DNA of 64,000 bases from Ectocarpus siliculosus (lineage: Eukaryota; Sar; Phaeophyceae; Ectocarpales; Ectocarpaceae). The position numbers were made by a program, and so were the translations under genes. Below, piece by piece: positions 17,430-28,446 of this stretch; position 1 is the stretch's first letter; every line of letters begins with the position of its first letter. The stretch lies in contig FN649752.1 in NCBI GenBank assembly GCA_000310025.1, positions 3,997,541 to 4,061,540 on the forward strand. The letters run 5' to 3'. The notes beneath the pieces are model-generated. The model did not search any database, was not told the DNA's origin, and was given only the letters and a program-made list of their open reading frames with translations.

Positions 17430-18267
17430 ATGGCGGAGTGCAGCCACGACTTGCAGCAGATGCTGCAGGACGCTACTCAGAATGGACTGATCTCAACAGA
17501 GGACCCGTCCATGCAGCACTTCATTGACGCGGTGGAACACCTGAACGCGGCGCAGCACATGGCCACGAGCTTAGCCACACCTTTGGCTATTGCCGAACAA
17601 CACGTCCAAACGTTCAAGGCGGCGCTGCAGATTGCCCAACAGGACGCCATGGACGGCGCGGCTCAGCCCGGTAAGTACCGTGTGTTTTTATGAAAAGTCA
17701 TGGTAGAGACAATGCCTAACATACGCTACATTTTAGTCGCGAACCAGAGAATGGCTTATGTTGTATGCTTGTATATGAGAAGGTTGCTTGTGGGGGTAGC
17801 AGTAGGGTGTGTTTGGCGATCTCAATCGACGTTTTGCCTCTGGTAACATGTTGGGTTTGCATGCTCTGTAAAAACAGCAAGGAAACTCAAGCGTTTTACT
17901 CCTACTCAAACCCCAGTTTGGTGCTTTGTCATGCATATGTGCATGCGATACCAGCGATCAACCGTTCACAGGACACTCCGGCCCAGCAGCTGATTGTTCT
18001 CCTTAAAAAAAACAAGAACGACGCCCTGCAGGCCGAAGCGGAAATTATCCTCGCCCGCTTCTGGAACCAAGGTATCGCACACCACTACCGCAAGAGGGCC
18101 GAGCTGTTGGAGAGCGCCTACTTCGGAAACGGCGACGAACGCGCTGTTGTCGTCCTGCTGCGGCACGACAAGGAGATGGCGGAAAGCGCGTTCGCCGATG
18201 CGAGCACCGTGGACTCTTCAACCCAGCTTTCCGGGGCCGCCTATGTCCACCGCGACGCCATGATAAG
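17430..18267 (+). CDS. Unrecognised alpha-helical protein, 5' part only (two exons seen)
   Basis: Exon 1 is 17430-17670, starting ATG (MAECSHDLQQML) and ending at a strong GTAAGT donor in phase 1. Exon 2 is best placed at 17955-18267 (acceptor ACCAG, donor GTGTGC, phase 2), giving about 184 residues in one frame. The sequence is rich in Ala, Gln, Leu, Glu and His (for example TFKAALQIAQQDAM, DALQAEAEIILARFW, HDKEMAESAFADAS), which suggests helical or coiled-coil structure. I do not recognise a family. The acceptor of exon 2 is weak; the more attractive CACAG at 17,970 would break phase. Later exons were not found and may fall in or beyond the assembly gap. Confidence 0.6.
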
Positions 18268-18609
18268 GTGTGCACATACACAACCGTTTCTGTCTTTAAT
18301 CCGGAGAATTGGTTCCGTTTTTTGTAACGCCAGACCGCTGACTCATCGCTGGACATTGCGTTTGATTATCTTGGGATAGTCGGAACCTGTGTAGGCACGT
18401 CTAGGTGCCACCGAGCAACATGCACGGCCACAGCGGTAAGCTGTGCGCCTTGCACTACCGCTATTGCTCTCCGTTTGCCATTATTGGTGGCTATGTACGT
18501 AGTCTAGCAGTGATGCTCCTTTCGTAGAGGGCATTGACGTTCGCGCACTGAGTTAGTTGTGGCCGTTTTTTCTTGCCTACCCACCGGGACCGCCTGCCAG
18601 GATCTACAA

Positions 18610-18751
18610 TCTCCTTACCAGCATCGGGGAAATTCCGGGCCTGAACATTTAAATAGGCACCGATCTCATCAACCAAGAAGAGCAACCGGTCCATTGCGGG
18701 CTGCTTGTTTCGACCGGATCGTCTCGCCAGAAACGAACCGATACGAGGCAT
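18610..18751 (-). CDS. Possible exon, unassigned
   Basis: A minus-strand ATG frame beginning MPRIGSFLARR and including MDRLLFLVDEIGAYLNVQAR runs to a GTAAGG donor after DAG (exon end at about 18,620). It looks more protein-like than neighbouring frames, but no partner exon or family was identified. It may be a fragment of a gene or of a mobile element. Confidence 0.25.
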
Positions 18752-18950
18752 TTTGAGGTGTTATGTCAAACTCTTCGGTTGTAATTGCCCTTCCTGAACC
18801 GCTACGTAGCGTATCGCTTCATGAAGGACACTGACACCCAGATGGTTTTGATCATTCTCTCTGTGTTGCCAGTAAAGGTTTCTGAGCACAGATGCACGAG
18901 ATCAAGGATCGTTCTTTGGTCTCTACCTCGATTTAGGGGAGTAATTGTTT

Positions 18951-19228
18951 GGGGGGGGGGGGGGGGGGGGGGGGGGGGACCCCCCCCCAAAGGGGGACCC
19001 GGCCGGCCCGGAACCTTTTTTTTTTAAAGAAAAAAAATTGGTGTTTTTCCCCGGCCCCCCCCGGGGTTGGGGGGCGCCGAAAAAAAAACCCCCGGCTTCC
19101 CCCCCGGGGAAAAAAAAATTGGAGGGGGGGGTGTCGGGTTTGGGGAAAAAAAAAACCCCGGGGGGGATATACTTGTGGGTTTTTTAGGGGGCCCCCTTGT
19201 TTTTCTGAGGGGGAAAATTTTCCCCTAT
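18951..19228. other. Low-quality sequence: degraded duplicate of the right gap flank
   Basis: This stretch is made almost entirely of homopolymer runs. Read in order it mirrors the sequence that begins at 19,364 on the other side of the gap: a long G-run, then GGGGGACCCGGCC-GCCCGGA-ACC-TTTTTT, then a CCCC-rich block, then CCGCTTCCCCCCC, then a TTTGGGGA block. Bases that vary on the right are replaced here by their neighbours. This is the pattern of failed base calling in a Sanger trace, not of biology. Frames called here should be ignored. Confidence 0.85.
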
Positions 19229-19328
19229 NNNNNNNNNNNNNNNNNNNNNNNNNNNNNNNNNNNNNNNNNNNNNNNNNNNNNNNNNNNNNNNNNNNNNNNN
19301 NNNNNNNNNNNNNNNNNNNNNNNNNNNN
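19229..19328. other. Assembly gap (100 N)
   Basis: Exactly 100 undetermined bases, the usual placeholder for a gap of unknown size. Because both flanks appear to represent the same sequence, the true gap may be zero or negative. Confidence 0.97.
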
Positions 19329-19483
19329 CGGCTGTCCTTTCAAGATGCCTTTTGTAAAGCAACTGGGGGGGGGGGGGTCGGTACCACCACCAGAGGGGGA
19401 CCCGGCCTGCCCGGATACCTTTTTTGTTAACGGAAAACGATTGGTTGTATCTCCGTGCCCCCTACAGGATTGTGCAGCAGCGT

Positions 19484-19780
19484 ATGAGAATCCCGCCGCT
19501 TCCCCCCCGGCCGAACGCAAGTCGGAGGTCGTGGTTGCAGGTTTGGGGATAGAGGACACACGCGTGAGGCATTACCGTGTGTGTGTTTAGGGAGCCGCAG
19601 CTGCTTTCGCGATGGCGAAGTTTCCCTCACCTTGCAACGGGCAGATGCTGTTTCGACTCCTGCTGTTCAGCGGCTTCCTAAACAACGCGGTAGTGTCTCA
19701 TGCGTGTGTCCCCTATCCCCAAACCTGCAACCTCTGACTAGTGTTCAGCCGGGGGGGAGGCGGCGGGATTCTCATTTGGT
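19484..19780. repeat. Foldback (inverted) repeat with arms of about 115 bp
   Basis: Left arm about 19,484-19,605 and right arm about 19,663-19,778 are diverged inverse copies. Shared blocks read on the plus strand of the right arm are CGGCTTCCTAAACA, TGCGTGTGTCC, CTATCCCCAAACCTGCAA and CGGCGGGATTCTCAT. The loop is about 57 bases. No target-site duplication or coding capacity was found. It could be a MITE or foldback element. Confidence 0.75.
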
Positions 19781-19835
19781 ACGGAAAACCCGGGAACCAG
19801 TTCAAAGTGGATGGAACACAAGAGTGATGGAACAC

Positions 19836-19864
19836 GCAGGCAGGCAGGCAGGCAGGTAGGCAGG
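19836..19864. repeat. (AGGC)n microsatellite
   Basis: About seven tandem AGGC units, one altered to AGGT. Confidence 0.9.
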
Positions 19865-20689
19865 CTTTCTGGGCTATCCGGGAATATCTCAGCCGTGCTT
19901 GTGGCGAATCTGCATCAGAAAGAACTTGTTCTGTGTTGTCTCAGATCGTTTTTGGTTCACGAAGTAGTCGAGGATTTGAACTTTCGAATCGTTTGCCGGA
20001 ATGCATGCCAGCGGGGGGGCTCGAGTGCACGCTGTTCTGTCTTGTCCTACCTTCGACTTCGTCCAGAGAGGTTGCAAGCCACGACCGTTGTATATGTTCT
20101 AGTATTTCCCTTCGATATCGGGTAAGGTGGTTGGGTACATGACTTTGATTAGTCGTGTTTCGGAGCGGTTGGCTAGCGAGGGGGCACGAGCGTGTGCAGA
20201 GCAATGCCCTTTGTTGATCTTCTGTCCGGGAAATGCTAAGCTACACTGTCATTCGGTCTACGCCGAAGCGAAACATGGCGGTACGACTTTCTCGGGTGTC
20301 GCACCGTCAGGTAGCGAAACGTTGTGACGAAGACAACTTGTGTTGCAGGCACCAGGGCGGGGGGGGGGTCGAAACATGTAGGTAGGTATCGCCTACGTTT
20401 TGGGGGAGGGGTTACGGCATGTCCGCGAGACTTAACGTAACGAAGATGGGGGTTGGGATAATTTGGGTTAAGGCCGTCGAGCGGCGGGGGCTGCCGGCCT
20501 GCTTAATCGTGTGAATACTCAAGACTGGGGATCTACAGTAGTTGGCGTTAAGTGCGTAGTTGGCAGTAGAATAGAATGCATCACCACTTGTTCTGGTTCG
20601 TAACTTGTTTTTGCGGATAAGACGAAGTACATTGGATGGATTGGATGATACGTGTCGGAAGACGTTGCAGCGGGGGCTGTTAACGTTCT

Positions 20690-21600
20690 ATGCATATGTG
20701 TATGTCTCGTGTTGGGGATACGGTAACATCGGTGAATGATTCCTCTGGCGTTTTGTATGCTGGGGTATTGACTTTCGTCAGTTGTAAATGGGACGGCAAA
20801 AAGAATTAATGTTCTTCATACTGGCTTTTCTGGGGGTTGTTTTTGAGGAAGGGTATGGCATATATATGTCGATGAGATATGGTGGAAGCCTACATGCTTC
20901 CATTGCCCACTTGAATTGGCCAAATGAGTTGAAGCTGGGATATGTTTTCATGTGTATCTAGTTGACACGTTTTCCCGGAGTCATCCGTCCCTACGCTGAC
21001 GCGACGGACTCCAATGCGGTGTTGATTTTGCCGCGTTGTTTTTTCACGGGTATCTGACTGCTTGGGAGGGTTGAAGGTTGGCTGACTCAAAATACACGGA
21101 CGGAACTAAGGATATCAGTCTAAGACCTGAAAAAAATTGATAAAAAACAGTCAGGCTTTGAAAACGATGGACAACATACCTCTCGACCTGAATAATGGAT
21201 GGTTTTTCGACTAAGGATTTGGATCAATGGCCGTTTTACCTGGCGGCTAAAGGAGGGTTTCGCGGGTCGAACAAATCTCGTACCGGATAGGGGGGCTGTG
21301 TGGGGATACTCGGCAGAGCATTGAGCCACGGGGCCTCCGGCGGCTATGTGGATGGGAACGACGAGCGAGGTCCTTCTTGCCTCGCCGATATCTCTCACTC
21401 GCCAACTGGAAACTAAAGCAATAACAATGATTCGCCACTCCTCCTCCTCCTCCTCCGCGTAAGCCGCTTCTCGACGAGATCCCGTCAGCACGAATAGCGA
21501 CGTACGCTCGCCAACACCCAAACAATGTAGACAAGTGTGCGTCGATCAAGTTTCTGGCGGTCATGTAGTGTTTCGTGTGTCGACGGTACAAGATAGTTGG
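20690..21600 (+). pseudogene. Decayed coding element related to 41.85-42.7 kb
   Basis: Segments align in order with 41,850-42,700. Shared landmarks are ACGTTGCAGCGGGGGCT/ACATTGCAGCGGAGGGCT, CCTCTGGCGTT, GAGGAAGG-TGGCAT, a TTGAATTGG-CAA-TGAGTTGAA block, a CCGGAGT-TCCGTCC block, TTTACCTGGCGG, and near the end CGCTCGCCAACACCC/CGTTCGCCGACACCCC. The matched frame on this copy contains stop codons, so it is broken. The family is not recognised; a transposon-derived gene is the most likely source. Confidence 0.5.
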
Positions 21601-23752
21601 AAAAGTGGAAACAGTAGGGACTGGGTCCGTCGAAGCATCACTAGTTGAAACTATCGCCTGAGCTGTACAAACACAGCCACCGGTGGTTCTTAATCACAGA
21701 CAACCCGATACAAGAAACGGGTAAACTTGTAACTGGCAACGGATTTTGTAACCGCCGTCCAGCACGAAAATCAATGAACTAAAGATAGATAGATAGCTAG
21801 AATACTGACACTGAGGTCTGCCGTCGGTCTCCGGTAGAGGTAAACGTGAAACTGTCCCCTGGCATGTCGCCATGCCTCCAGAGGTATCGTCGGGGTAAAA
21901 ATTGGGATTGGCATGGATGTGGGCACCCATATTTCTTTCTTATGCCGTGTCGTGCCATAAACGAGTCACTTCAATTCAGAAACATGGGCCACGCAGCCAT
22001 CGATCAGCGACCCCGCTGACCAAACCTTAACCTTCGCGGGCAAGAGACCTGCAAAACCTGTTTCCACAAGACATGGCACTCAAAATAGAAACGAAATTCA
22101 GCAATCCCTCCTCACGGCAAAGGCATCGACGCGCGCAGTCTAGACCCAGCAACACTCCGACAACAATTCGAGAGCACTATGTACGCTAAGAAAGATAAGA
22201 AATACAATACCTCTCCTTCAAGTTCTGCCAACTGCCCCCTGCGGCCGAAAAATTCCCCTTCATTAATATTTCGCTTGGGGGACAACAAACGATTCACAGC
22301 ATGGACTCTTGGCGCGCAAGGCGAGAACGATAGAAAGGCATGTACAAGGCTGCCTATTCACTCGGCAACTATACGTAGCACCCAACAATCGACTGCATAC
22401 AGCAAGTAGGACCACCTCAACCTCCTAGTACTTCATTCATACCTACAATATCCTCCAAAGCCTTTCCCGGGGGATTTCACTACCCGTTTCCCATCATCAT
22501 GATTCTTGTCTAGGGCCGCCGTCGAAGCGCCTGTGCATCTTTCCGTCCAAGAACGATGAGAACTCTTTTCTCTGGTCGCAAGTGAACCTGCACCAGGGGG
22601 TCCCGCCAGGTAGAAAGAGAAGTGCAAAGACGAAACCATACAGAAACGAAGAGAAAGGACAAAAACAAGGTGGCCAGCCGGGCTCAGCGAACGCCATGCG
22701 CAACGAGACACCGAGTATCACAAGCATTAATCGTAGTGTCACAGGGAGCAAGGGCGCCAAGCAGGGAGAGAGAGGGAGAGGGAGGCGAGGACGGGGGGAG
22801 GCAAGGAAGCACGAGCCGAATGGATCGTGGGTTTGGCAGTGTGCATGCGTTGCCGTTGTCGACGGTGAGGGCAACAGAGCCGTGAAAATTATGGTGAGGA
22901 CAACAGAACCGTGGTAACCAGTAATCACGGTCAGGACAACAAGAACCGTGGTAACTACGGTGAGGGTAAGGGAAAATACGACTTAATGAATCAAATAGAG
23001 GTATTCGAGTACAAATCATATTCCATGGAAAGCGGAGATTCGTCAGGAGGGAGGCGGCGTAGACTGTGGCAAGGCCATACCATACCATAGCAACAAGTCG
23101 TGCGTGTTGTATCTAGGGTTAGTCTTTAAACCTTGTAGGGCAGAAGACACCAACCATACTACCGCTGGGCAGGCCAGGAATACACACAAAAAAGAACCTA
23201 TTGCTGTACGTGGTCAGAGCTCGGCAGATTGCGCCCTATAGTGGTGTAGACGAATTCCGCAACAACAACAGCGGCAGAGAGACTCCCTGAATGCCACCGT
23301 CAACACAAAAACGGTCAACACGAACACAGCGGGGTTGCCAGCCCCAATCCAAGCCAACCAACCAACCAACCAACCAACCAACCGAATGCCCGTTTCAAGA
23401 CTTGAACGAGTCAAACTAAGGAGTACCAACGTCATCAAAATGCCGTCTCGCGGACCACGATTTTGGTACAGCATCATAAATGAAAATGAACAAGACACTT
23501 CAACAATTCACTCGATACCCGCACATTTTACCATCTTGTGGTAAACTTGTCGTCCGGTCGTTCTACTGTAGCCCTCATTCCAACCTGTTTTATTTGTCTC
23601 ATTCGAAACCCCGTCATCTTGGATCGACTCGCGGCGGTCACCACGGTCCATACGGTAGTACAACTGCTAAAGGACAGCCCTGAACACCATAGCGCACTAC
23701 ACTAGGTGGGTCCACGTCCAACGCGACACTGGCAAAAGAAGGCATTAGTACA
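21601..23752. other. No gene recognised
   Basis: Contains a short GATA repeat (21,783-21,798), a GA-rich tract near 22,765-22,800 and a (CCAA)n tract at 23,354-23,383. Frames such as 22,497-22,928 (minus) are low-complexity and unsupported. The right end should contain the 3' untranslated region of the minus-strand oxygenase. Confidence 0.4.
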
Positions 23753-26700
23753 TTAGACGATGCATGAATCGGCAGGCACCCACCAGAAGGACAGCACGAA
23801 TCGAGTCCCGGCTGTGACCTTGTGTGCCCGATGTGGGTTCTCCATGCCTGCCGTGAAGGCCAACAGGAGACCTGGCCAGTAGTGGACGACACCGGGCAAG
23901 CACACACACACGGCAGAGTTCAAGACGAGAAAGCACATAAAAAAATACCGATCTACGGTATTCCAAGCCAGCCCAACATCATTCACAAACACACGTCGAG
24001 CGGGGCATCTACAAATACACAACAATGCAAAACGCGAGACACGAAAGAGTTAGGCTGGTTTTCCGGCCCACAGGCAACAACAATTTTCGGTGTGTATTTT
24101 TTAGATCGTACAGAGAATGAATTTATTGGTTTTACCAAAGAGAGACCTATCGTTTATCGAGAACGTGCTCCGTGCGAAACAATCTAAGCCTGCGCCGAAC
24201 GCTTCTTTCCTTCTTTCTACCCCCCGCTGATGCATCCAACCTATGTGTTTGTTTGCTGCTCTCATGTCGAGAAAAACCATCTGCTTCGGGCAGCACCGAT
24301 TCCCGCTCAAGAGCGAGAGTGAATCTGCAACAACAACAACAACAACAACAACAACATTCCAAGTGTTGATCTACACTTCGCGGACGCGTTCATCAACGTA
24401 CAGCACAAGTGTGAATCTACAAGACGTGGAAACTATTGCGGAAAGCAATTCAAGGGTCGAAGTTCCAACTGTTGCCGCCGAACCAGAACAATACTGTAAC
24501 CAATCGACAGCGGAGTTGCACACTAGCGTCTTTGCCACTGCCTGTACACGTATCTACCGCAGTCACTCCGTCATGAAACAAAATATCAACACGAAACTCC
24601 CCAAAACTCACAACGACAAAGCAACCCAAGAACCCGTCACTCCCTCACAGCTATTTGTTCGAGGTAGGCTCTACAGAACTAGTGAGTCGAGTCACGATGT
24701 TGTCCCTTTGACGAAGGTACGCTTCGATCTCCGCGCTGAGAGAGAGAACTACGCACGTTCATGTAACCCATTAATACCTAAACCGAGAAGGGGGGGGGCA
24801 CGCACCCGGTGCAGGCTCGATGATCATTTCAGGAGGGGATTCGCTCGTTTCTTGGAAGGAAAAGAGCCCTCCCTCGAAGTCCACGCCGGCTTCACTGCGA
24901 CACCAACCGACGGCGGTACAGCAGTAGGCCACGAAAAGCAAACGCAGGCGTGGGCGTCTCGGTTACATCGGACACAGACCTGCCATACGTCTGGGAGAAA
25001 GCGTTCTTCTCCTGAACGACTTCCGCCACGGGGAAAAGATGAGGTTGAAAAGCGGCTCGAGCAGGTGCTGCGGTGAGGTGGGGTAGAAACGTGGCCACCA
25101 ACACCACGAGGTGTGCGATTGCGATGGATACAGAACCAACCAGCACTCAAAGCAACGGCGAGGGAAGATCTTCAGGTCCACAAAAATACCAGGAGATAAG
25201 GTAAGTGATCGAACTCAAGAATAGGTGCTCATTGAAGTGCTACATAATACGAAAACCTGTCATATCGCTATTGGGTGCCCCCAGAGACATGATAAGGAGA
25301 AAGGAACGAGCCTCTGCGCGACATAACATACATAGTGTAAGAATACGTTCATACGCCGTGGCTGGAATATTCTGTCCCCCTGTTTTGGCGACTAATTCGT
25401 CCCATCACGCACAAGAGAGAGACAAAGAAGTGTGGCCGTATGGCAACGTCTTCACGTAAAGGAAAGTATTCAATACAGCTTCTTCTGCAGGCAAAAACAC
25501 CTGAGGTAGAGGAGACCGCTGTAGTCGTAGTGCGGGGTGTTGTTCTTGTCGACGTGGACGTGCCTTTCGCAGAGGGGGGTAGAGGCGTCATGGTGAGGTG
25601 CAGTCAAGAGCATCAAGCAGGGCAGATGGGGAAGAGGGTGGAGAGGTCAATCTTCCGGTGTAAGTACGACTGTCAGAGTGTCAAGAGTGTCAAGAGTGTC
25701 AAGAATGCCAAGGATAAAACAGATGGCGGCGAAAGTGGAGAGGTCAATCATGTGGTACAGTCAAGAGCATCAATAGTTTCGAGTAGAGCACAGACGGCTA
25801 GGCGAGTGGAGAGGTCAATCTCATGGTGCAGTCATAGTGTCACGAGTGTCAACCGTGCCAAGCAGGGCAAATGACAACGAGAGTGGAGAGGTTAATCTTG
25901 CGGTGCAGTCAGAGTGTCAAGAATATCATGAGTGTCAAGCAGTGCAGATGGAGGCTGGAGTGGAGAGGTTGGCCTCGTCGTACACGGCCGACGACATGTT
26001 GCAAGGGTACATGCAGGTGGATGAATCGTCGACTACCCAGACATGCCCACGTCACAGGCGTGCTTTCGTATATGCTCGAGCCCGAGCACACACTTGCAAG
26101 GAGCGTCTCTCTCTACTGGGCCTAACTTCCACAGTGGACAGCATCCCCCGACTTGTGGCGCACGTACACTTCGTTGGAACATGAGACCGATTTGCATGGT
26201 AGCCTAGCACCGAGGGACAGAACAATATTGCAGTACATCACCAATTTCAAAGGAGGTGATACGCTATTTCATTGCTGTCAATATATTTGCAAATCCTCCA
26301 CCAGGGTTAACGGTGGGTCCTTCTGAGCGCATTTCACGAATCGTCGCGTCAACGAGCAGCACGAACGTACGCATACACGACGTTTTCGTTAGTTTTTTTT
26401 TCATGGTTCGGCGACACCAACCGCTCTCGCTCACGGCCTCACTCACCAGTACTCGTCATGAGCGGATTCGGGTTGCCACCCTTCTCGGCCCTGTATGCGC
26501 GTGATGAACGTCGGAGCGGTGAACATAAGGAACCCGAGGCCGAACAAGTCTTGCACCTTGGCCCTGATCCGCTCGATCGTTTCTCCGTAGAACCTGGAAC
26601 CGTCGAAAAAAATTGTTCAAAACAAGAAGTATTTAGATTTCCCCCAAAAAATGCTATGCTTGGAGTGATTGATGATGGAAAACACAGTGTCTGCAACCAT

Positions 26701-28446
26701 CCCGTTCAGCCGGTCGACGTTGCACGAGGTGACGCCAACGCTTGAGCAGCACCCCAAGGGGTGGACCTGAAACGTCACACGACAGAAGTCGACGATGTTC
26801 CAGCTGGTCTTGTCTTCGAGACGCGGTGACACGTGAATGATGAACGATGCTGCCACCACTCGGACCTTACCCGCTTGGGGCAGTGTGATCACGTCACACC
26901 AGCAAAAGAGCGCGATACCAGTGTGGCATCAAGCCGCGCAAACCACCACAAATTTCGATGAGAGGTGCTGTACAGGCGAACGCCGCAGTCACGCCCCACT
27001 AGCTTTTCGATCTCCACTCGGCACCCGGCGACACACGAAGTTTTTTCGCGCGCCTATATACGGCACCAACAAACACATCAAAAACTCACTGGTAATCATC
27101 AGCGGAGTACAGAGGCTGCCTCTCGAGCCCGTCGTCCTCCCCCCCCTCGTAAATATTTCGAATATCCCCACCCGAGGCCCTGACGAAGCCACTGTTGACA
27201 TCCATGATGCACGGACCCCCGCCCACCCCGCTCCGGCCGGATCGGACGTCGGCCCCGCAGCCCGCCATGCCCCGCTCCGCCATGGCGATCAAGCGCCTCA
27301 CCGACGGCTTGTCGAGGAAGCCGTGCTTCGCAAAGCGTCCGCAGGCTGTCGGGTGGCAGCCCTCCACCCTAGGTCGGTAGTGCGAGTGGGCGCACTCTAT
27401 GTCCCACTGTTGGTGGTGTTGCCGGTGCCCGGTATGGATGTGGATTCGGGGCACATTGAGGTGGGTGGTGGGCTGAGCACACGAGCATGTCATTTCTCGC
27501 TCCTCTCTCCGTCTCTTTTTCTCTCTCTCTCTCTCTCTCGATCGATCGATCGATCGATCGACGTGAGATTATATCTGGTTGGGAACCTGGGAAAAACCGT
27601 GCAGCTACTGTTGTACACTTGCATGTTCCATTCACGGCAAAGCGAGGTTCTTCAGCTCTCCTGCTGTGGCGATAGTACAATGTACTCCAGGGATTGTTGC
27701 TTCGCGAGCGAACTCGAGGGAAGGGGTTGGAGGACGACTTCTTGTGTAACTAAAGAAGACAGCAGTGGAAGCAGTACCTTCGTGTGTCGAGTGTCGCGAT
27801 CTCGGGAGCTGCTGCGGCAATGAGGTAATCAAAGATGAAGAAGTCTGCGAAAGGAGTGCATCATGTACCGTAGATACCATCACGCGACGTGTTTACTCCG
27901 GACGTGGCAGCATTCTCGGGTGACGAAGACGAGAACCTAAGGTTGGTGCACAAACGCTCCCTTGATCCACGTGGATTTTGGGGCAGTCATACGCATATGC
28001 ACATCCACTCAGGGTTCGGGTTGGCTACCCTAACCATGATCCTATATGCCAGACTGCTGTACACCTCTTGAGATGGGCTTCAACCTTCGAAAATGGCCCC
28101 GCTGTTGCTCTTTTCTTGTATTTGTTAATCCCTTTCCCACCCTTTCCCACACCCATCTCCAGGCTATTCGTCTCTCTCTCCCTCTCTTGCTCACCCAGCA
28201 ACCATCAGCACACGCCGCCTCGTCGTGCTTCAGCACCGGCACGGCTGCGGTCTTGGCATTGCTATTCGCCAAGCGCAGCGCTACGCTCAAGATCAACAGA
28301 CACCCCGCGCTGATCCAAGCCCACCGAGCAAGCGTGGGCTTGCTCTCCGCCTGAACATTCCACTGGGATTGTCGCCGGTTGAGCTGGCTCTGGGCGGAAG
28401 AATTGCTTCGCCCTCGGGGAGCAGTTGACCTCCTCCGTGTCCCCAT
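23753..28446 (-). CDS. Type II membrane-anchored 2OG-Fe(II) oxygenase (prolyl 4-hydroxylase-like), 328 aa
   Basis: Preferred exons (minus): 28195-28446, 27090-27406, 26447-26593, 25501-25563, 24806-24894, 23753-23871. All are GT-AG with agreeing phases; stop TAA at 23753-23755. Residues about 42-61 form a membrane segment after a basic N terminus (MGTRRRS), suggesting a Golgi/ER type II protein with a lumenal catalytic domain. The oxygenase fold is shown by [11 protein letters not shown]-like sequence, the iron motif in HVHVDKN (His242, Asp244), [24 protein letters not shown], the distal His303 (ENPHR) and Arg313 (GTRF) for 2-oxoglutarate. It would hydroxylate a protein or glycan-linked substrate, possibly proline; substrate is unknown. 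Exons 3-6 are firm. The exon 1-2 junction is less certain: an alternative has acceptor 27368 with an extra exon 27778-27844, but then exon 1 does not fit in phase. Confidence 0.85.
24328..24355. repeat. (CAA)n microsatellite in the last intron of the oxygenase
   Basis: Nine tandem CAA units between the 24,806 and 23,871 exons. Confidence 0.9.
25590..25970. repeat. Minisatellite of about 75-bp units in an oxygenase intron
   Basis: Five imperfect units, each carrying GTGGAGAGGTCAATC (or a one-base variant) followed by a GTGCAGTCA-GTGTCAAGAG-like segment and a GCCAAGCAGGGCAGATG-like segment. A shorter GAGTGTCAA subrepeat is stacked three times near 25,675-25,700. It lies wholly in the intron between exons 26,447 and 25,563. 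Confidence 0.8.
27520..27561. repeat. Compound (CT)n(CGAT)n microsatellite
   Basis: About ten CT units followed by about five CGAT units, inside the first intron of the oxygenase gene. Confidence 0.9.

Noticed and set aside
18945-19600. Gly/Pro/Lys-rich frames spanning the N gap
   Set aside because: They arise from homopolymer base-calling errors and run through undetermined bases.
27778-27844. Possible extra exon of the 2OG oxygenase (reading [21 protein letters not shown])
   Set aside because: It fits the downstream exon in phase but not the membrane-anchor exon upstream. The model joining 28,195 to 27,406 is simpler. Kept only as an alternative.
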